Positions 42,070 through 51,583 are shown, counted from the first letter of the stretch. The stretch: 64,000 bases of DNA from Pseudomonas sp. Choline-02u-1 (GCF_002836515.1 NZ_PJBC01000013.1:372001-436000), one strand, 5' to 3'. Notes: generated by a model not told the origin, from the sequence alone. Translations and numbers: made by a program.

Positions 42070-43360
42070 GGAAGAACTCCAGCATGGCGTCGCTGTTGAC
42101 GCGGTAGTTAAGGTTGCCGCAGTGGCCGCCCAGTGGGTAAACGGTCAGGCGATCACCGAAGGTTTTACGCAAAAAGCCCAAATCGCCAGGGCCGAGGATG
42201 ACGTCGTCGGCGTTGTGCATCACGGCGATTTTCGGGCTGTCGTGCAGATAATCCTTGAGTGCATACAGGCTGACCTGATCGATCAGTTGCAGCAGGCTGC
42301 CGCCGTCGGTTCGCGCACGCCACATCGGAATAACCTGTTCGGTGATGTAGCAGTCGAAGTCGCATTGCAGCGCACGCTTGAGGAACGGCGTGAGGCTGGT
42401 GCCTTCGGTGATAGGGAATTTCGGCGGGGTGATCAGGCCACGACGGTTGACCAGGTCCGAGGTGTAGGCAATATCGGCCGCCGAGAAGCGGAACGACGTG
42501 CCGATGAGCATGGCCATCTGTTCGTTGGTCAGGTGCTGCTTGGACTGCTGGAAGTCATACAGCAGCGCATCGTTGAGGTCGATGTAACCTTTCTGCTGGA
42601 AGTAGCGGGTCAGCTTGGTCAGCACCAGTTCGTAGAATGTGGTGCTGCTGTTGATGCCCTTGACCTCGGTCTGCACCAGCTTGTCGAGGTTGGTCACCGA
42701 GGTATAGAGATTGACCGGCGGGTTGAGCAGCAGGACTTTCTTGAAGTTGAAGCTGCGGCGGGTCTCGTCCAGATGCGCGACGAACGCGGCATCGAGAGCG
42801 CCGAGGCTGTAACCGGTCAGGTAGTACTCGGTCACCGGCAGTTTCGGGTTTTGCGCGCGGACCGCCTGCATCACCCGGTACATGTCTTCGGCGTCTTCCT
42901 TGGTCACGCCCGGGGTGGCGAAACGCGAGGCGGCGCTGATGAAATCGAAGCTGGTCGGCGAAGACAGCTGCACGACGTGGTAGCCGGCTTTGTAATATAG
43001 CTTTTTCAGGTATTCGTTGAGCGTGCTGTCAAAGCGCGCGCCAGTGCCGGCGATCAGAAAGATCAGCGGCGCCGGTTTGTCCTGCGTGGCGATGCGATAG
43101 GTGAGCTTTTTGACTGCCCAGAAATTGTCCGGCAGCTGGAACTCGCGCTCCGGGCGCAGGGTGAGGCTGCGGTCCGTTTGATTGATGTCGTCGTCCAGCG
43201 GCAGCTCCGGACGCAGATCCGGTGGTGTCGTGGCGATCGTCGCCTCGAACGGGTTGGTCAGCGGGTAGCCATAGCTGGCGGCGTCGATATCCACCGCCAG
43301 CGCGGACGCACTCAAGATAAGGCCGCTGAACAGCGCGGCGAAGCGCAAGGAACGGAGCAT
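42062..43360 (-). CDS. exported alpha/beta hydrolase, coupled to mlaA
   Basis: Predicted periplasmic or outer-membrane-facing serine hydrolase; substrate unknown. The 432-residue protein has a signal peptide (cleavage near ALA/VDID, residue 22), an oxyanion-type segment FLIAGTGARFDS, nucleophile Ser185 in TGYSLGALDA, acid Asp in MHNADDVILGP and His in PLGGHCGNLNY. Database entries for similar proteins sometimes say serine/threonine kinase, but no kinase motif is present. The eight-base overlap with mlaA suggests a joint role in outer-membrane lipids, which is inference. Confidence 0.8.
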   Translation of the reverse strand: MLRSLRFAALFSGLILSASALAVDIDAASYGYPLTNPFEATIATTPPDLRPELPLDDDINQTDRSLTLRPEREFQLPDNFWAVKKLTYRIATQDKPAPLIFLIAGTGARFDSTLNEYLKKLYYKAGYHVVQLSSPTSFDFISAASRFATPGVTKEDAEDMYRVMQAVRAQNPKLPVTEYYLTGYSLGALDAAFVAHLDETRRSFNFKKVLLLNPPVNLYTSVTNLDKLVQTEVKGINSSTTFYELVLTKLTRYFQQKGYIDLNDALLYDFQQSKQHLTNEQMAMLIGTSFRFSAADIAYTSDLVNRRGLITPPKFPITEGTSLTPFLKRALQCDFDCYITEQVIPMWRARTDGGSLLQLIDQVSLYALKDYLHDSPKIAVMHNADDVILGPGDLGFLRKTFGDRLTVYPLGGHCGNLNYRVNSDAMLEFFRG

Positions 43361-43584
43361 GACTAGATCCCTTAGAGGAAGGTGCCGATTGAAGTTCGCA
43401 GGCTATGACCACCGGCCGTGCGCCAAAGTGCCATGGTGCGGCACCAAACAGGCGGAATTCGGGGTAATAGTAGCTGGACGATACACTTTGCACGGCCTCA
43501 ATGAACAGTTAAGTGTTGTTAGCGCTTGCGTATGCAGGGCGGCAGATTAAGCTGGCGGCCGATTTCCGTAGATTGGAGTGCTTC

Positions 43585-43953
43585 ATGTCCCGCCGCTTGC
43601 CTGTGATTGTGCTGCTCGTTTTGTTGCCGCTGTGGCTGGCCGCCAGTTATGCCGCGCGTTATGGCTTTATGGAAGACGGCCAGTGGGTCGGCATCTGCGT
43701 TGACGAGGCCAGCCGTTGGGAGTGCGTGGTGCGCTCGAACCTCGGATTGATGATCCATTTCAAGGTGCTGGGCTGGGCAGCGGTGGGCATGGCGCTGATC
43801 GGTTTTGTCGTGCCGGGGCGGGGAGGATGGTGGCTGGCGGTGCTGGCGGTGGTGTTCGGGATGCCGGCATTGGCGTTGTACAACACCACCTTGGCGGTGT
43901 TTGCGGTGGTGATTGCCGGGTTGCGCCTGGTCAGATCCTCACGCGGTGCGTGA
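43585..43953 (+). CDS. small inner-membrane protein, unknown function
   Basis: Not recognised. The 122-residue product has an N-terminal hydrophobic helix (about 6-26), a short periplasmic loop with two Cys (GICVDEASRWECVVRSN) that could form a disulfide, and two further hydrophobic stretches (about 58-75, 82-115). The ATG follows TGGAG at good spacing; a longer frame to 43513 lacks a ribosome site. It is transcribed away from the hydrolase/mlaA pair. Confidence 0.7.
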   Translation: MSRRLPVIVLLVLLPLWLAASYAARYGFMEDGQWVGICVDEASRWECVVRSNLGLMIHFKVLGWAAVGMALIGFVVPGRGGWWLAVLAVVFGMPALALYNTTLAVFAVVIAGLRLVRSSRGA

Positions 43954-43960
43954 TTTGAGA

Positions 43961-44030
43961 GATCGCAGCCTTCGGCAGCACCTACAATGGCACGCCCTGC
44001 ATCTGTAGGAACTGCCGAAGGCTGCGATCT
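43961..44030. repeat. REP element pair, family A
   Basis: GATCGCAGCCTTCGGCAGCA faces GTAGGAACTGCCGAAGGC, with a substitution in each arm of the conserved core. It lies between convergent genes. Confidence 0.85.
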
Positions 44031-44046
44031 TTTGATCTTGCTCTGG

Positions 44047-45600
44047 TCAGCCCTTGCGAACCCGCAGACAGCGCCACAATGCCACCACCATCAAGCCACT
44101 GACCAGCGCCCAACCCCAGGCCTGCTGATTCAGCAACCCTTCCTGATACAACTGCGGCGCAATCCCGGCACCGACGATAAACGCCAGCAAGGCGATCTCC
44201 CGACGCGGCACGCTCACCGGCCGGCACAGGTACACCAGTGCCGGCAGCACGAACGCCATGCTGGCGAAACTGCGATAGCGCGGATCGAAGACCATCTCCA
44301 GCACCATCACCGCAGCGGCAAAACCGGCCGCCGCGACCAGCCAGCCGGCGCGACGCTCGAGAAAATCGAATGCTCGCGCGCGCCAACCGATACGTGCACT
44401 CAACGTCAGCGCGGCATGCGCGAGTACCAACAGATTCAGCCCGGTCAGCAAGCCGACCCACAGCCATTCGCCAGCAAATCGCGTGGTCAGCCGCGCCAGA
44501 TCAGCCCAGGCGCCAATTGAACAAGCAGCGACGGCACCGAGCAATGGCAGCAGCAGTGCCGAGCGCACGGTGCGAACGCGTCCACCTAGAATCAACGTAC
44601 CGAGGAAAATCACAGCGCCAACCGCCAGCCATTCTTTCCAGTACGGCACGTTGCTCACCGGCCCGGCGAGCACGCCTTTGTCCTGCCGATCGGCATCGAA
44701 CAGCCCCCAATAGCCGCCGACGGCGCCTTCACTGCCGCGCTTCCATGGCTGATCGAAGGCTTCGATGAGGTTGTAACGCCAGCCTTCCTGCTCGGCCATC
44801 GTCACAAACCCACGAATGAATTTCGCCTCGTTGACCCGGCTCGGCACGGCGGTTTCGCGCTGACGGCCTTCGCTCGGCCAGCCGGTTTCGCCGATCACCA
44901 CGTCTTTGGGGGCGAATTTGTTGCCGAACACCTGGCGCACATCCGCCACATGCCGCAGCGCGACGTCGATGTTCGAGGGATCGTCTTCCCAGTACGGCAG
45001 CAAATGGATAGTGAGGAAATCCACGGCCGGGGCAATTTCCGGGTGCTTGAGCCAGAATTCCCAGACATCGGCGTAAGTTACCGGTTGCTTGACCTGGCTT
45101 TTGACCTTGTCGATCAGCCGGGCCAGTTGCGCGCCGGTAACCTCTTTGCGCAGCAGCGCCTCGTTGCCGACGATGACTGCCGTGACCACGTCGGGGTTGG
45201 CGTTGGCGGATTTGATCAGCAGTTCGACTTCCTGCTCGGTATCCACGGGGTTGCCGTTGACCCAGGCGCCGATCATCAACTTCAGACCGTGTTTGCGCGC
45301 AAGATCGGGCAGGGCGTCGAGGCCGGTCATCGAATAGGTGCGGATACATTCAAAGCGCGTTGCCAGTAGCGCAAGGTCGGCATCCATGCGCTCAGGGCGC
45401 AATTTGAACGGCACGTCGAACGGCGACTGGTCCTTGTCGAACGGCGTGTACGAGGCGCATTGCAGCTTGTGCGTCGGCGTCGCGGCGTCCGGCAGGATTA
45501 CCGGTTGGCCGAGGCCATACCAGAAACCGCCAAGGGCCATGAGCCCGAGCAGGCAGGCGAACAGATAAGGCACAAAAGGAAATCGGTACGTCGCGGACAT
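44047..45600 (-). CDS. membrane GH17 beta-glucan transglucosylase
   Basis: GH17-type enzyme acting on beta-1,3-glucan-like chains. In the 517-residue protein an N-terminal anchor (about 9-30) precedes the GH17 barrel with acid/base Glu147 (VIVGNEALLR) and nucleophile Glu238 (VIGETGWPS); about six membrane helices follow (about 335-510). Related Pseudomonas and Azotobacter GH17 enzymes have been described as non-Leloir beta-glucosyltransferases that branch or elongate chains. A role in making cyclic or branched periplasmic glucans is likely. No synthase lies next to it. Start: ATG of MSATYRF. Confidence 0.85.
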   Translation of the reverse strand: MSATYRFPFVPYLFACLLGLMALGGFWYGLGQPVILPDAATPTHKLQCASYTPFDKDQSPFDVPFKLRPERMDADLALLATRFECIRTYSMTGLDALPDLARKHGLKLMIGAWVNGNPVDTEQEVELLIKSANANPDVVTAVIVGNEALLRKEVTGAQLARLIDKVKSQVKQPVTYADVWEFWLKHPEIAPAVDFLTIHLLPYWEDDPSNIDVALRHVADVRQVFGNKFAPKDVVIGETGWPSEGRQRETAVPSRVNEAKFIRGFVTMAEQEGWRYNLIEAFDQPWKRGSEGAVGGYWGLFDADRQDKGVLAGPVSNVPYWKEWLAVGAVIFLGTLILGGRVRTVRSALLLPLLGAVAACSIGAWADLARLTTRFAGEWLWVGLLTGLNLLVLAHAALTLSARIGWRARAFDFLERRAGWLVAAAGFAAAVMVLEMVFDPRYRSFASMAFVLPALVYLCRPVSVPRREIALLAFIVGAGIAPQLYQEGLLNQQAWGWALVSGLMVVALWRCLRVRKG

Positions 45601-45940
45601 GATCAGGCCGAGTGGCTGCAAAGCGACGCATGTTACCTGCATTTATAGAAAGGCAGGTGGCCTGCAGGCGTTATACATGCAAAGTTCGGGCGGATTGTCT
45701 GGCGTCAATTAATCTCGCTTGATTAATGGCTTTCTGATGTCGTTTCTCGCTGCCTTGAGGTCGCTGACAGAGCAGGTCGCCGGCCGCTTGAGGTTGATGA
45801 TCAAACTATCAGTACCCTTTTTGAAAAATCGGCTGATGTTCGAGTGTGTGAGGTCCGGCGTGATGGGGACGCTGTGCACCATAACAATACGTTGACGATG
45901 CCCGGCATCCGTCGGGCGCAGCATTTCGGGGAAGTAAACG
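45601..45940. other. intergenic region between the GH17 gene and betX
   Basis: Both neighbouring genes start here, so it should carry two promoters. An inverted repeat ATTAATC-TCGCTT-GATTAAT (45708-45727) and a hairpin-like GATGCCCGGCATCCGTCGGG near the betX start are visible. No convincing -35/-10 pair was found. A 107-codon minus-strand frame crossing into betX is judged spurious. Confidence 0.6.
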
Positions 45941-46792
45941 ATGAAGATGCGACGACTTTTAGGCGCAGGTGCCGCTCTGGCGCTTGCGATGAGTTCCACT
46001 TTCGCCAACGCTGAAAAACAGACCCTGAACATCGGTTACGTTGACGGCTGGTCCGACAGCGTCGCGACCACTCACGTTGCGGCCGAAGTGATCAAACAGA
46101 AACTCGGTTATGACGTGAAGCTGCAGGCCGTCGCCACCGGGATCATGTGGCAGGGCGTGGCCACCGGCAAACTCGATGCCATGCTCTCGGCCTGGCTGCC
46201 CGTGACCCACGGTGACTATTGGACGAAAAACAAGGATCAGGTCGTCGATTACGGCCCGAACTTCAAGGACGCGAAGATCGGCCTGATCGTACCCGAGTAT
46301 GTCAAAGCCAAATCGATCGAAGACCTGAAGACTGACGACACCTTCAAAAACCGTATTGTCGGCATCGACGCCGGTTCAGGCGTGATGCTCAAGACCGATC
46401 AGGCGATCAAGGATTACGGCCTGGACAAGTACAGCCTCAAGGCCAGTTCCGGCGCCGGCATGATTGCCGAGCTGACCCGCGCCGAGAAGAAAAACGAATC
46501 CATCGCCGTCACCGGTTGGGTGCCGCACTGGATGTTCGCCAAATGGAAACTGCGCTTCCTCGACGACCCGAAAGGCGTGTATGGCCAGGCTGAAACGGTG
46601 AACAGCATCGGCAGCAAAGGCCTGGACGCCAAGGCGCCGGAAGTGGCCAAGTTCCTGAAAAACTTCCAGTGGGCGTCGAAAGACGAAATCGGCGAAGTCA
46701 TGCTGGCGATTCAGGACGGCGCCAAGCCTGATGCAGCGGCCAAGGACTGGGTGGCCAAACACCCGGAACGTGTAGCTGACTGGACCAAATAA
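45941..46792 (+). CDS. betX: glycine betaine-binding protein BetX
   Basis: Periplasmic receptor of the OpuAC type that feeds a betaine ABC importer whose core is encoded elsewhere. The 283-residue protein has a signal peptide ending TFANA (residue 24), then LNIGYVDGWSDSVATTHVAA, DAMLSAWLPVTHGDYW and AVTGWVPHWMFAKWKLRFLD, whose aromatic residues form the ligand cage. It is named for its position next to DUF485-actP, the same order as P. aeruginosa betX (PA3236-PA3235-PA3234) as I remember it. ATG with GGGGAAG upstream. Confidence 0.85.
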   Translation: MKMRRLLGAGAALALAMSSTFANAEKQTLNIGYVDGWSDSVATTHVAAEVIKQKLGYDVKLQAVATGIMWQGVATGKLDAMLSAWLPVTHGDYWTKNKDQVVDYGPNFKDAKIGLIVPEYVKAKSIEDLKTDDTFKNRIVGIDAGSGVMLKTDQAIKDYGLDKYSLKASSGAGMIAELTRAEKKNESIAVTGWVPHWMFAKWKLRFLDDPKGVYGQAETVNSIGSKGLDAKAPEVAKFLKNFQWASKDEIGEVMLAIQDGAKPDAAAKDWVAKHPERVADWTK

Positions 46793-46810
46793 CAGCTTCA
46801 CCGCCTAACT

Positions 46811-46902
46811 CTGTGGGAGCGGGCTCGCTCGCGAAAGCGGTCTGTCAGTTGACTGATGCGTTGACTGATACGGCGCCTTCGCGAGCAAGCTCGCTCCCAC
46901 AG
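46811..46902. repeat. REP element pair, family B
   Basis: CTGTGGGAGCGGGCTCGCTC faces CGAGCAAGCTCGCTCCCACA. The spacer contains the direct repeat TTGACTGAT twice. It is the likely 3' end of the betX message. Confidence 0.9.
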
Positions 46903-46944
46903 TTGTTTTTGGGTGTCCGGTAAATGGCAAAAACATCATGGCCA

Positions 46945-46960
46945 TCTACTACTAAGGTCG
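46945..46960 (+). promoter_or_regulatory. possible regulator site upstream of DUF485-actP
   Basis: TCTACTACTAAGGTCG lies about 75 bases before the DUF485 start, in the expected activator position. From memory it resembles the motif reported for the acetate-responsive regulator CrbR/ErdR of pseudomonads; this is unverified. Confidence 0.35.
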
Positions 46961-47032
46961 TCTGGAACCTCTCTCGCAGCCGCATACATTAGCTACGTTC
47001 CAACAATAATCTGTGCTGCGAGGATAAAAACA

Positions 47033-47344
47033 ATGAACGACAGCATTTACCTCTCGATTCAAAACAGTCCCCGATTCAAGGAGCTGGTTCAGAAAAGGGA
47101 ACGATTCGCCTGGATTCTCTCGGCAATCATGCTTGGGCTGTACTCCGCATTCATCCTGCTGATCGCCTACGGGCCGCATGTTCTCGGTGCGAAACTCAGT
47201 CCTGAATCTTCGATCACCTGGGGCATCCCGATCGGTGTTGGCCTGATCCTTTCGGCTTTCGTCCTGACCGGCATCTACGTGCGCCGCGCCAATGGCGAGT
47301 TCGACGACCTGAACAATGCGATTCTCAAGGAGGCTCAGCAATGA
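47033..47344 (+). CDS. DUF485 membrane protein, partner of ActP (YjcH-like)
   Basis: Small two-helix membrane protein of the YjcH family, found upstream of acetate permease genes. The 103-residue product shows [20 protein letters not shown], two hydrophobic helices (about 24-46 and 60-82) and the tail [20 protein letters not shown]. Its TGA overlaps the actP ATG (ATGA), so both are made together. It probably helps ActP assembly or activity; direct evidence is scarce. Confidence 0.93.
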   Translation: MNDSIYLSIQNSPRFKELVQKRERFAWILSAIMLGLYSAFILLIAYGPHVLGAKLSPESSITWGIPIGVGLILSAFVLTGIYVRRANGEFDDLNNAILKEAQQ

Positions 47345-48999
47345 TCCGGCGTCTACTTGCTGTATTGAGTGTTGCGGCTTTCGCACCAAGTGTCTGGGCG
47401 GCTGATGCGTTGACGGGGGAGGTGGCCAAACAGCCGCTGAACATCCCGGCGATCCTGATGTTCGTGGCCTTCGTCGGCGCGACGCTGTACATCACCTACT
47501 GGGCGTCGAAGAAAAACAATTCGGCTGCCGATTATTATGCGGCAGGCGGCAAGATCACCGGTTTCCAGAACGGCCTGGCAATTGCCGGTGACTACATGTC
47601 GGCGGCGTCCTTTCTGGGCATTTCCGCGCTGGTGTTCACCTCCGGCTACGATGGCCTGATCTACTCGATCGGCTTTCTGGTGGGCTGGCCGATCATTCTG
47701 TTCCTGATCGCCGAACGCCTGCGCAACCTGGGCAAATACACCTTTGCCGACGTGGCGTCCTACCGCCTCGGGCAAACCCAGATTCGCACCCTGTCGGCCT
47801 GCGGCTCGCTGGTGGTGGTGGCGTTCTATCTGATCGCGCAAATGGTCGGTGCTGGCAAGCTGATCCAGCTGCTGTTCGGTCTCGATTACCACGTTGCGGT
47901 GATTCTGGTCGGCGTGCTGATGTGCATGTACGTGCTGTTCGGCGGCATGCTCGCGACCACGTGGGTGCAGATTATCAAAGCGGTCTTGCTTCTTTCCGGC
48001 GCCTCATTCATGGCGCTGATGGTAATGAAGCACGTCGACTTCGACTTCAACACGCTGTTCTCCGAAGCGATCAAGGTGCACGCCAAGGGCGAAGCGATCA
48101 TGAGCCCGGGTGGTCTGGTCAAGGATCCGATCTCGGCGTTCTCGCTGGGTCTGGCGCTGATGTTCGGCACCGCTGGCCTGCCGCATATTCTGATGCGCTT
48201 CTTCACCGTGAGTGACGCCAAGGAAGCGCGCAAGAGCGTGCTGTACGCTACCGGTTTCATTGGCTACTTCTACATCCTGACCTTCATCATCGGCTTCGGC
48301 GCGATCCTGCTGGTCAGCACCAACCCGGCCTTCAAAGATGCAGCGGGCGCCTTGCTCGGCGGCAACAACATGGCGGCGGTGCACCTGGCCAACGCGGTGG
48401 GCGGCAGCATCTTCCTTGGCTTCATCTCGGCAGTGGCGTTTGCAACCATTCTGGCTGTGGTAGCCGGTCTGACGCTGGCGGGTGCTTCGGCGGTGTCGCA
48501 CGACCTGTACGCCAGTGTGATCAAGAAGGGCAAAGCCAACGAGAAGGATGAGATTCGCGTGTCGAAGATCACCACCATCGCCCTGGCGGTGCTGGCGATT
48601 GGTCTGGGCATTCTGTTCGAAAGCCAGAACATCGCGTTCATGGTCGGCCTGGCGTTCTCCATCGCGGCGAGCTGCAACTTCCCGGTACTGCTGCTTTCGA
48701 TGTACTGGAAGAAGCTGACCACTCGCGGCGCGATGATTGGTGGCTGGCTGGGTCTGGTGAGTGCTGTTGGTCTGATGATCCTCGGCCCGACCATCTGGGT
48801 GCAGATTCTGCATCATGAGAAGGCGATCTTCCCTTACGAGTATCCAGCGCTGTTCTCGATGATCATTGCCTTTATCGGGATCTGGTTCTTCTCGATTACC
48901 GACAAGTCGGCGGCAGCGGACAATGAGCGGGCGCTGTTCTTCCCGCAGTTTGTGCGTTCGCAGACCGGATTGGGGGCGAGTGGGGCGGTTTCGCACTAA
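47341..48999 (+). CDS. actP: acetate:cation symporter ActP
   Basis: Sodium:solute symporter family protein for acetate and similar short monocarboxylates. The 552-residue protein has an N-terminal signal-like helix (residues 1-20) and about 13 membrane segments. Family marks are [40 protein letters not shown], the [20 protein letters not shown] loop and [18 protein letters not shown]. It is coupled to DUF485 by overlap. A terminator follows, so the operon is two genes long. Confidence 0.95.
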   Translation: MIRRLLAVLSVAAFAPSVWAADALTGEVAKQPLNIPAILMFVAFVGATLYITYWASKKNNSAADYYAAGGKITGFQNGLAIAGDYMSAASFLGISALVFTSGYDGLIYSIGFLVGWPIILFLIAERLRNLGKYTFADVASYRLGQTQIRTLSACGSLVVVAFYLIAQMVGAGKLIQLLFGLDYHVAVILVGVLMCMYVLFGGMLATTWVQIIKAVLLLSGASFMALMVMKHVDFDFNTLFSEAIKVHAKGEAIMSPGGLVKDPISAFSLGLALMFGTAGLPHILMRFFTVSDAKEARKSVLYATGFIGYFYILTFIIGFGAILLVSTNPAFKDAAGALLGGNNMAAVHLANAVGGSIFLGFISAVAFATILAVVAGLTLAGASAVSHDLYASVIKKGKANEKDEIRVSKITTIALAVLAIGLGILFESQNIAFMVGLAFSIAASCNFPVLLLSMYWKKLTTRGAMIGGWLGLVSAVGLMILGPTIWVQILHHEKAIFPYEYPALFSMIIAFIGIWFFSITDKSAAADNERALFFPQFVRSQTGLGASGAVSH

Positions 49000-49021
49000 G
49001 AGATCAGATGTAAGCTTCTAG

Positions 49022-49077
49022 CTTCAAGCTGCAAGCTTGAAGAAAACGCCCTGGTTGAGAGATTGGGGCGTTTTTTT
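49022..49077 (+). terminator. actP terminator with adjacent AAGCTT hairpin
   Basis: CTTCAAGCT-GCA-AGCTTGAAG (49022-49042) is followed by AAAACGCCC-N13-GGGGCGTTTT (49043-49074) and a T7 run. The second hairpin is an intrinsic terminator. The first belongs to the AGCTTGCAGC-type repeat also seen near 59.3 and 63.2 kb. Confidence 0.88.
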
Positions 49078-49106
49078 GTGGGCGGTTATCGGGTGGTTTT
49101 GGGTTT

Positions 49107-49343
49107 ATATCCGTTGCTGCGGTAACGGCGGCTTAGGGTTTCGCCCTTACGGCGAGTCACCTTTTTCAGACGCCAAAAAGGTAACCCAAAAGGCTTGCTC
49201 CTACGTTCGGCCCTCGCAGGCTCGGGTTCCTTCGCTGCGGGATCGATCCAGGCGCAGCGGCTACGGTTTGCTTCGCTGCACCTCCTTCCGCTGTGTTCGA
49301 CTTCGTCGAACGGTCGCTGCGCTCCCACGCCCGGATCAATCCC
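49107..49343. repeat. structured inverted repeat, left arm
   Basis: About 240 bases matching, in reverse complement, the arm at 49.71-49.95 kb. A 45-base block (about 49251-49295) is nearly identical. Internal hairpins include ACCTTTTT-N8-AAAAAGGT (49159-49182) and GTTCGAC-TTC-GTCGAAC (49295-49311). Both differ from the right-arm copies by changes that keep pairing. I recall similar sequence as multicopy in fluorescent pseudomonads, often mis-annotated as hypothetical proteins. Confidence 0.75.
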
Positions 49344-49461
49344 TCCACTCAGCCTTCCGACGTCGCCGGTGGATCAAGATCAAAAGCACTCGAGCTTGCG
49401 CTCATTGTTGAGTGGTGCGGCTTCGCCGCGGGCAGCTGCGCTGCCTTGCTTTTTGCTTTTT

Positions 49462-49489
49462 GTGGGAGCGAGCCTGCTCGCGAAGGCGG
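49462..49489. repeat. single REP, family B
   Basis: One unpaired copy of GTGGGAGCGAGCCTGCTCGC followed by GAAGGC. It lies between the inverted arms. Confidence 0.85.
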
Positions 49490-49528
49490 CCTGACAGCCG
49501 ACCTGGTCTTGTAGCACGCGATCCGACT

Positions 49529-49562
49529 GTAGGAGCTGCCGAAGGCTGCGATCTTTTGATCT
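49529..49562. repeat. single REP, family A
   Basis: One unpaired copy of GTAGGAGCTGCCGAAGGCTG with the usual CGATCTTTTGATCT extension. It runs directly into the microsatellite. Confidence 0.85.
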
Positions 49563-49563
49563 G

Positions 49564-49672
<109 letters not shown>

Positions 49673-49709
49673 TTTTTGATCTCTTGCCCCTTCGGCAGGC
49701 TTCGTTACG

Positions 49710-49950
49710 GGATCGATCCGGGTGTGGGAGCGCAGCGACCGTACGACGCAGTCGTACACAGCGGAAGGAGGTGCAGCGAAGCAAACCGTAGCCGCTGCGC
49801 CCGGATCGGTCCCGTAACGAAGGAACCCCGAGCTTTAGCGAGCGGGCCGCACGCCGGGGCAAAGCCTTTTGCTTACTTTTCGGCGTTTGGAAAAGTGAGT
49901 CGCTGTAAGAGCGAACCCTTAAGAAGCCGTTACCGCAGCAACGGATATGC
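49710..49950. repeat. structured inverted repeat, right arm
   Basis: Reverse-complement partner of the left arm, roughly three-quarters identical by eye. Its hairpins are GTACGAC-GCA-GTCGTAC (49741-49757) and ACTTTTC-N8-GAAAAGT (49875-49896). The loops also differ from the left arm, while pairing is retained. Confidence 0.75.
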
Positions 49951-49994
49951 CCCCAGAATCCAAGAACCAGTCGGCCCGAAGGCCGCTGAGACCA

Positions 49995-50028
49995 CAAACA
50001 AAAACGGCCTCTATATAAGAGGCCGTTC
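49995..50028 (-). terminator. intrinsic terminator of gltA
   Basis: AACGGCCTCT-N5-AGAGGCCGTT, a 10-bp stem, with a run of A on its left that becomes the T-run for the minus-strand gltA transcript. It lies some 40 bases after the gltA stop codon. Confidence 0.9.
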
Positions 50029-50065
50029 CTGACACACCACTAAACCATCACAAAAAGAAAAAACC

Positions 50066-51355
50066 TTATTTGCGATCTTCCAGCGAAGTAATGTCACGCG
50101 ACTCATAACCCGTGTACAGCTGGCGTGGACGGCCAATCTTGTACGGGCTCGAGAGCATTTCCTTCCAGTGCGAAATCCAGCCCACAGTACGCGCTAGGGC
50201 GAAAATCACCGTGAACATGCTGGTTGGAATGCCGATCGCCTTGAGGATGATCCCCGAGTAGAAGTCGACGTTCGGGTACAGCGAGCGCTCGATGAAGTAC
50301 GGGTCGGTCAACGCGATCTCTTCCAGGCGCATGGCCAGTTCGAGTTGCGGATCGTTGTTGATGCCCAGTTCCTTCAACACTTCGTCGCAGGTCTGCTTCA
50401 TGACAGTCGCGCGAGGGTCGCGGTTCTTGTAGACGCGGTGACCGAAGCCCATCAACTTGAACGGATCGTTTTTGTCCTTGGCCTTGGCGATGAACTTGTC
50501 GATGTTCGATACATCGCCAATCTCGTCGAGCATGGTCAGTACGGCTTCGTTCGCACCTCCGTGAGCAGGGCCCCACAGCGCGGCGATACCCGCAGCGATA
50601 CAGGCGAACGGGTTGGCACCCGAAGAGCCGGCCAGACGCACGGTGGAGGTCGAAGCATTCTGCTCGTGGTCGGCGTGGAGGATGAAGATCCGGTCCATGG
50701 CCTTGGCGAGTACCGGGCTGATCGGTTTGATCTCGCACGGGGTGTTGAACATCATGTGCAGGAAGTTTTCCGCGTACGTCAGGTCGTTGCGCGGGTACAT
50801 CATGGGTTGGCCCATGGAGTACTTGTAAACCATCGCTGCCAGGGTCGGCATCTTCGCAACCAGACGGATCGCGGAAATTTCGCGATGCTGCGGGTTATTG
50901 ATGTCCAGGGAGTCGTGGTAGAAGGCCGAGAGGGCGCCGACTACACCGCACATGACGGCCATCGGGTGGGCGTCGCGACGGAAACCGTTAAAGAAGGTTT
51001 TCAGCTGCTCGTGAACCATGGTGTGGTTTTTCACGGTGCTGACGAACTGGGCCTTCTGTTCTGCGGTCGGCAATTCGCCGTTGAGCAGCAGGTAGCAGGT
51101 TTCCAGGTAGTCCGACTTTTCAGCCAGCTGTTCGATCGGGTAGCCGCGGTGCAACAAAATGCCGTTGTCGCCGTCGATATAGGTAATTTTCGATTCGCAC
51201 GAAGCGGTCGACATGAAACCCGGGTCGAAAGTGAAGCGGCCCGTGGCCGTCAGGCCCCGAACATCGATTACATCGGGACCAACGGTGCCGGTTAAAATGG
51301 GCAGCTCGACGGGGGCTGCGCCCTCGATGATCAACTGCGCTTTTTTGTCAGCCAT
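50066..51355 (-). CDS. gltA: citrate synthase (type I)
   Basis: Condenses acetyl-CoA and oxaloacetate to citrate. The 429-residue product is of the NADH-sensitive hexameric type found in Gram-negatives. Marks are [58 protein letters not shown] and [16 protein letters not shown] with the catalytic His residues. The ATG follows TAGGAGGCCAC. It is transcribed away from sdhC across a 363-base gap with a promoter for each direction. Confidence 0.98.
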   Translation of the reverse strand: MADKKAQLIIEGAAPVELPILTGTVGPDVIDVRGLTATGRFTFDPGFMSTASCESKITYIDGDNGILLHRGYPIEQLAEKSDYLETCYLLLNGELPTAEQKAQFVSTVKNHTMVHEQLKTFFNGFRRDAHPMAVMCGVVGALSAFYHDSLDINNPQHREISAIRLVAKMPTLAAMVYKYSMGQPMMYPRNDLTYAENFLHMMFNTPCEIKPISPVLAKAMDRIFILHADHEQNASTSTVRLAGSSGANPFACIAAGIAALWGPAHGGANEAVLTMLDEIGDVSNIDKFIAKAKDKNDPFKLMGFGHRVYKNRDPRATVMKQTCDEVLKELGINNDPQLELAMRLEEIALTDPYFIERSLYPNVDFYSGIILKAIGIPTSMFTVIFALARTVGWISHWKEMLSSPYKIGRPRQLYTGYESRDITSLEDRK

Positions 51356-51412
51356 GTGGCCTCCTATTTATGCTTGAACCATCAGACAGACCCCCCACGC
51401 AGGGCCCGCACC

Positions 51413-51440
51413 ACTATAGTGAGATAAATTCGAATGTCAA
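51413..51440 (-). promoter_or_regulatory. sigma-70 promoter of gltA
   Basis: On the minus strand: TTGACA, 16 bases, TATAGT. The -35 is perfect and the -10 is one change from consensus. It sits about 60-85 bases before the gltA ATG. Confidence 0.75.
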
Positions 51441-51554
51441 TTTGCCTAAAGTCTTGCTCCAGAAGGCTTTAAGCCGACTTTTTCCTCGAAATTGCCTGCC
51501 ATTTACGCCTTTTATTCAACTTGTGCAATCCGCTATTGGGGGTAGGTGAACGCG

Positions 51555-51583
51555 TTGTCATTAGTAGCCTAACTGTCTATACT
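51555..51583 (+). promoter_or_regulatory. sigma-70 promoter of sdhCDAB
   Basis: TTGTCA, exactly 17 bases, TATACT. Both hexamers are one change from consensus. Predicted transcription start is near 51590. Confidence 0.75.

Noticed and set aside
42062..43360. Serine/threonine protein kinase, a label sometimes attached to similar proteins
   Set aside because: No Gly-rich loop, VAIK, HRD or DFG motif. Signal peptide and the Ser-Asp-His hydrolase pattern are clear instead.
45709..46032. 107-codon minus-strand frame between the GH17 gene and betX
   Set aside because: Overlaps the betX signal peptide and promoter. No domain or ribosome site.
49086..49328. 80-codon minus-strand frame in the left inverted arm
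   Set aside because: Its counterpart in the other arm changes residues where the DNA keeps hairpin pairing, so structure and not protein seems conserved.
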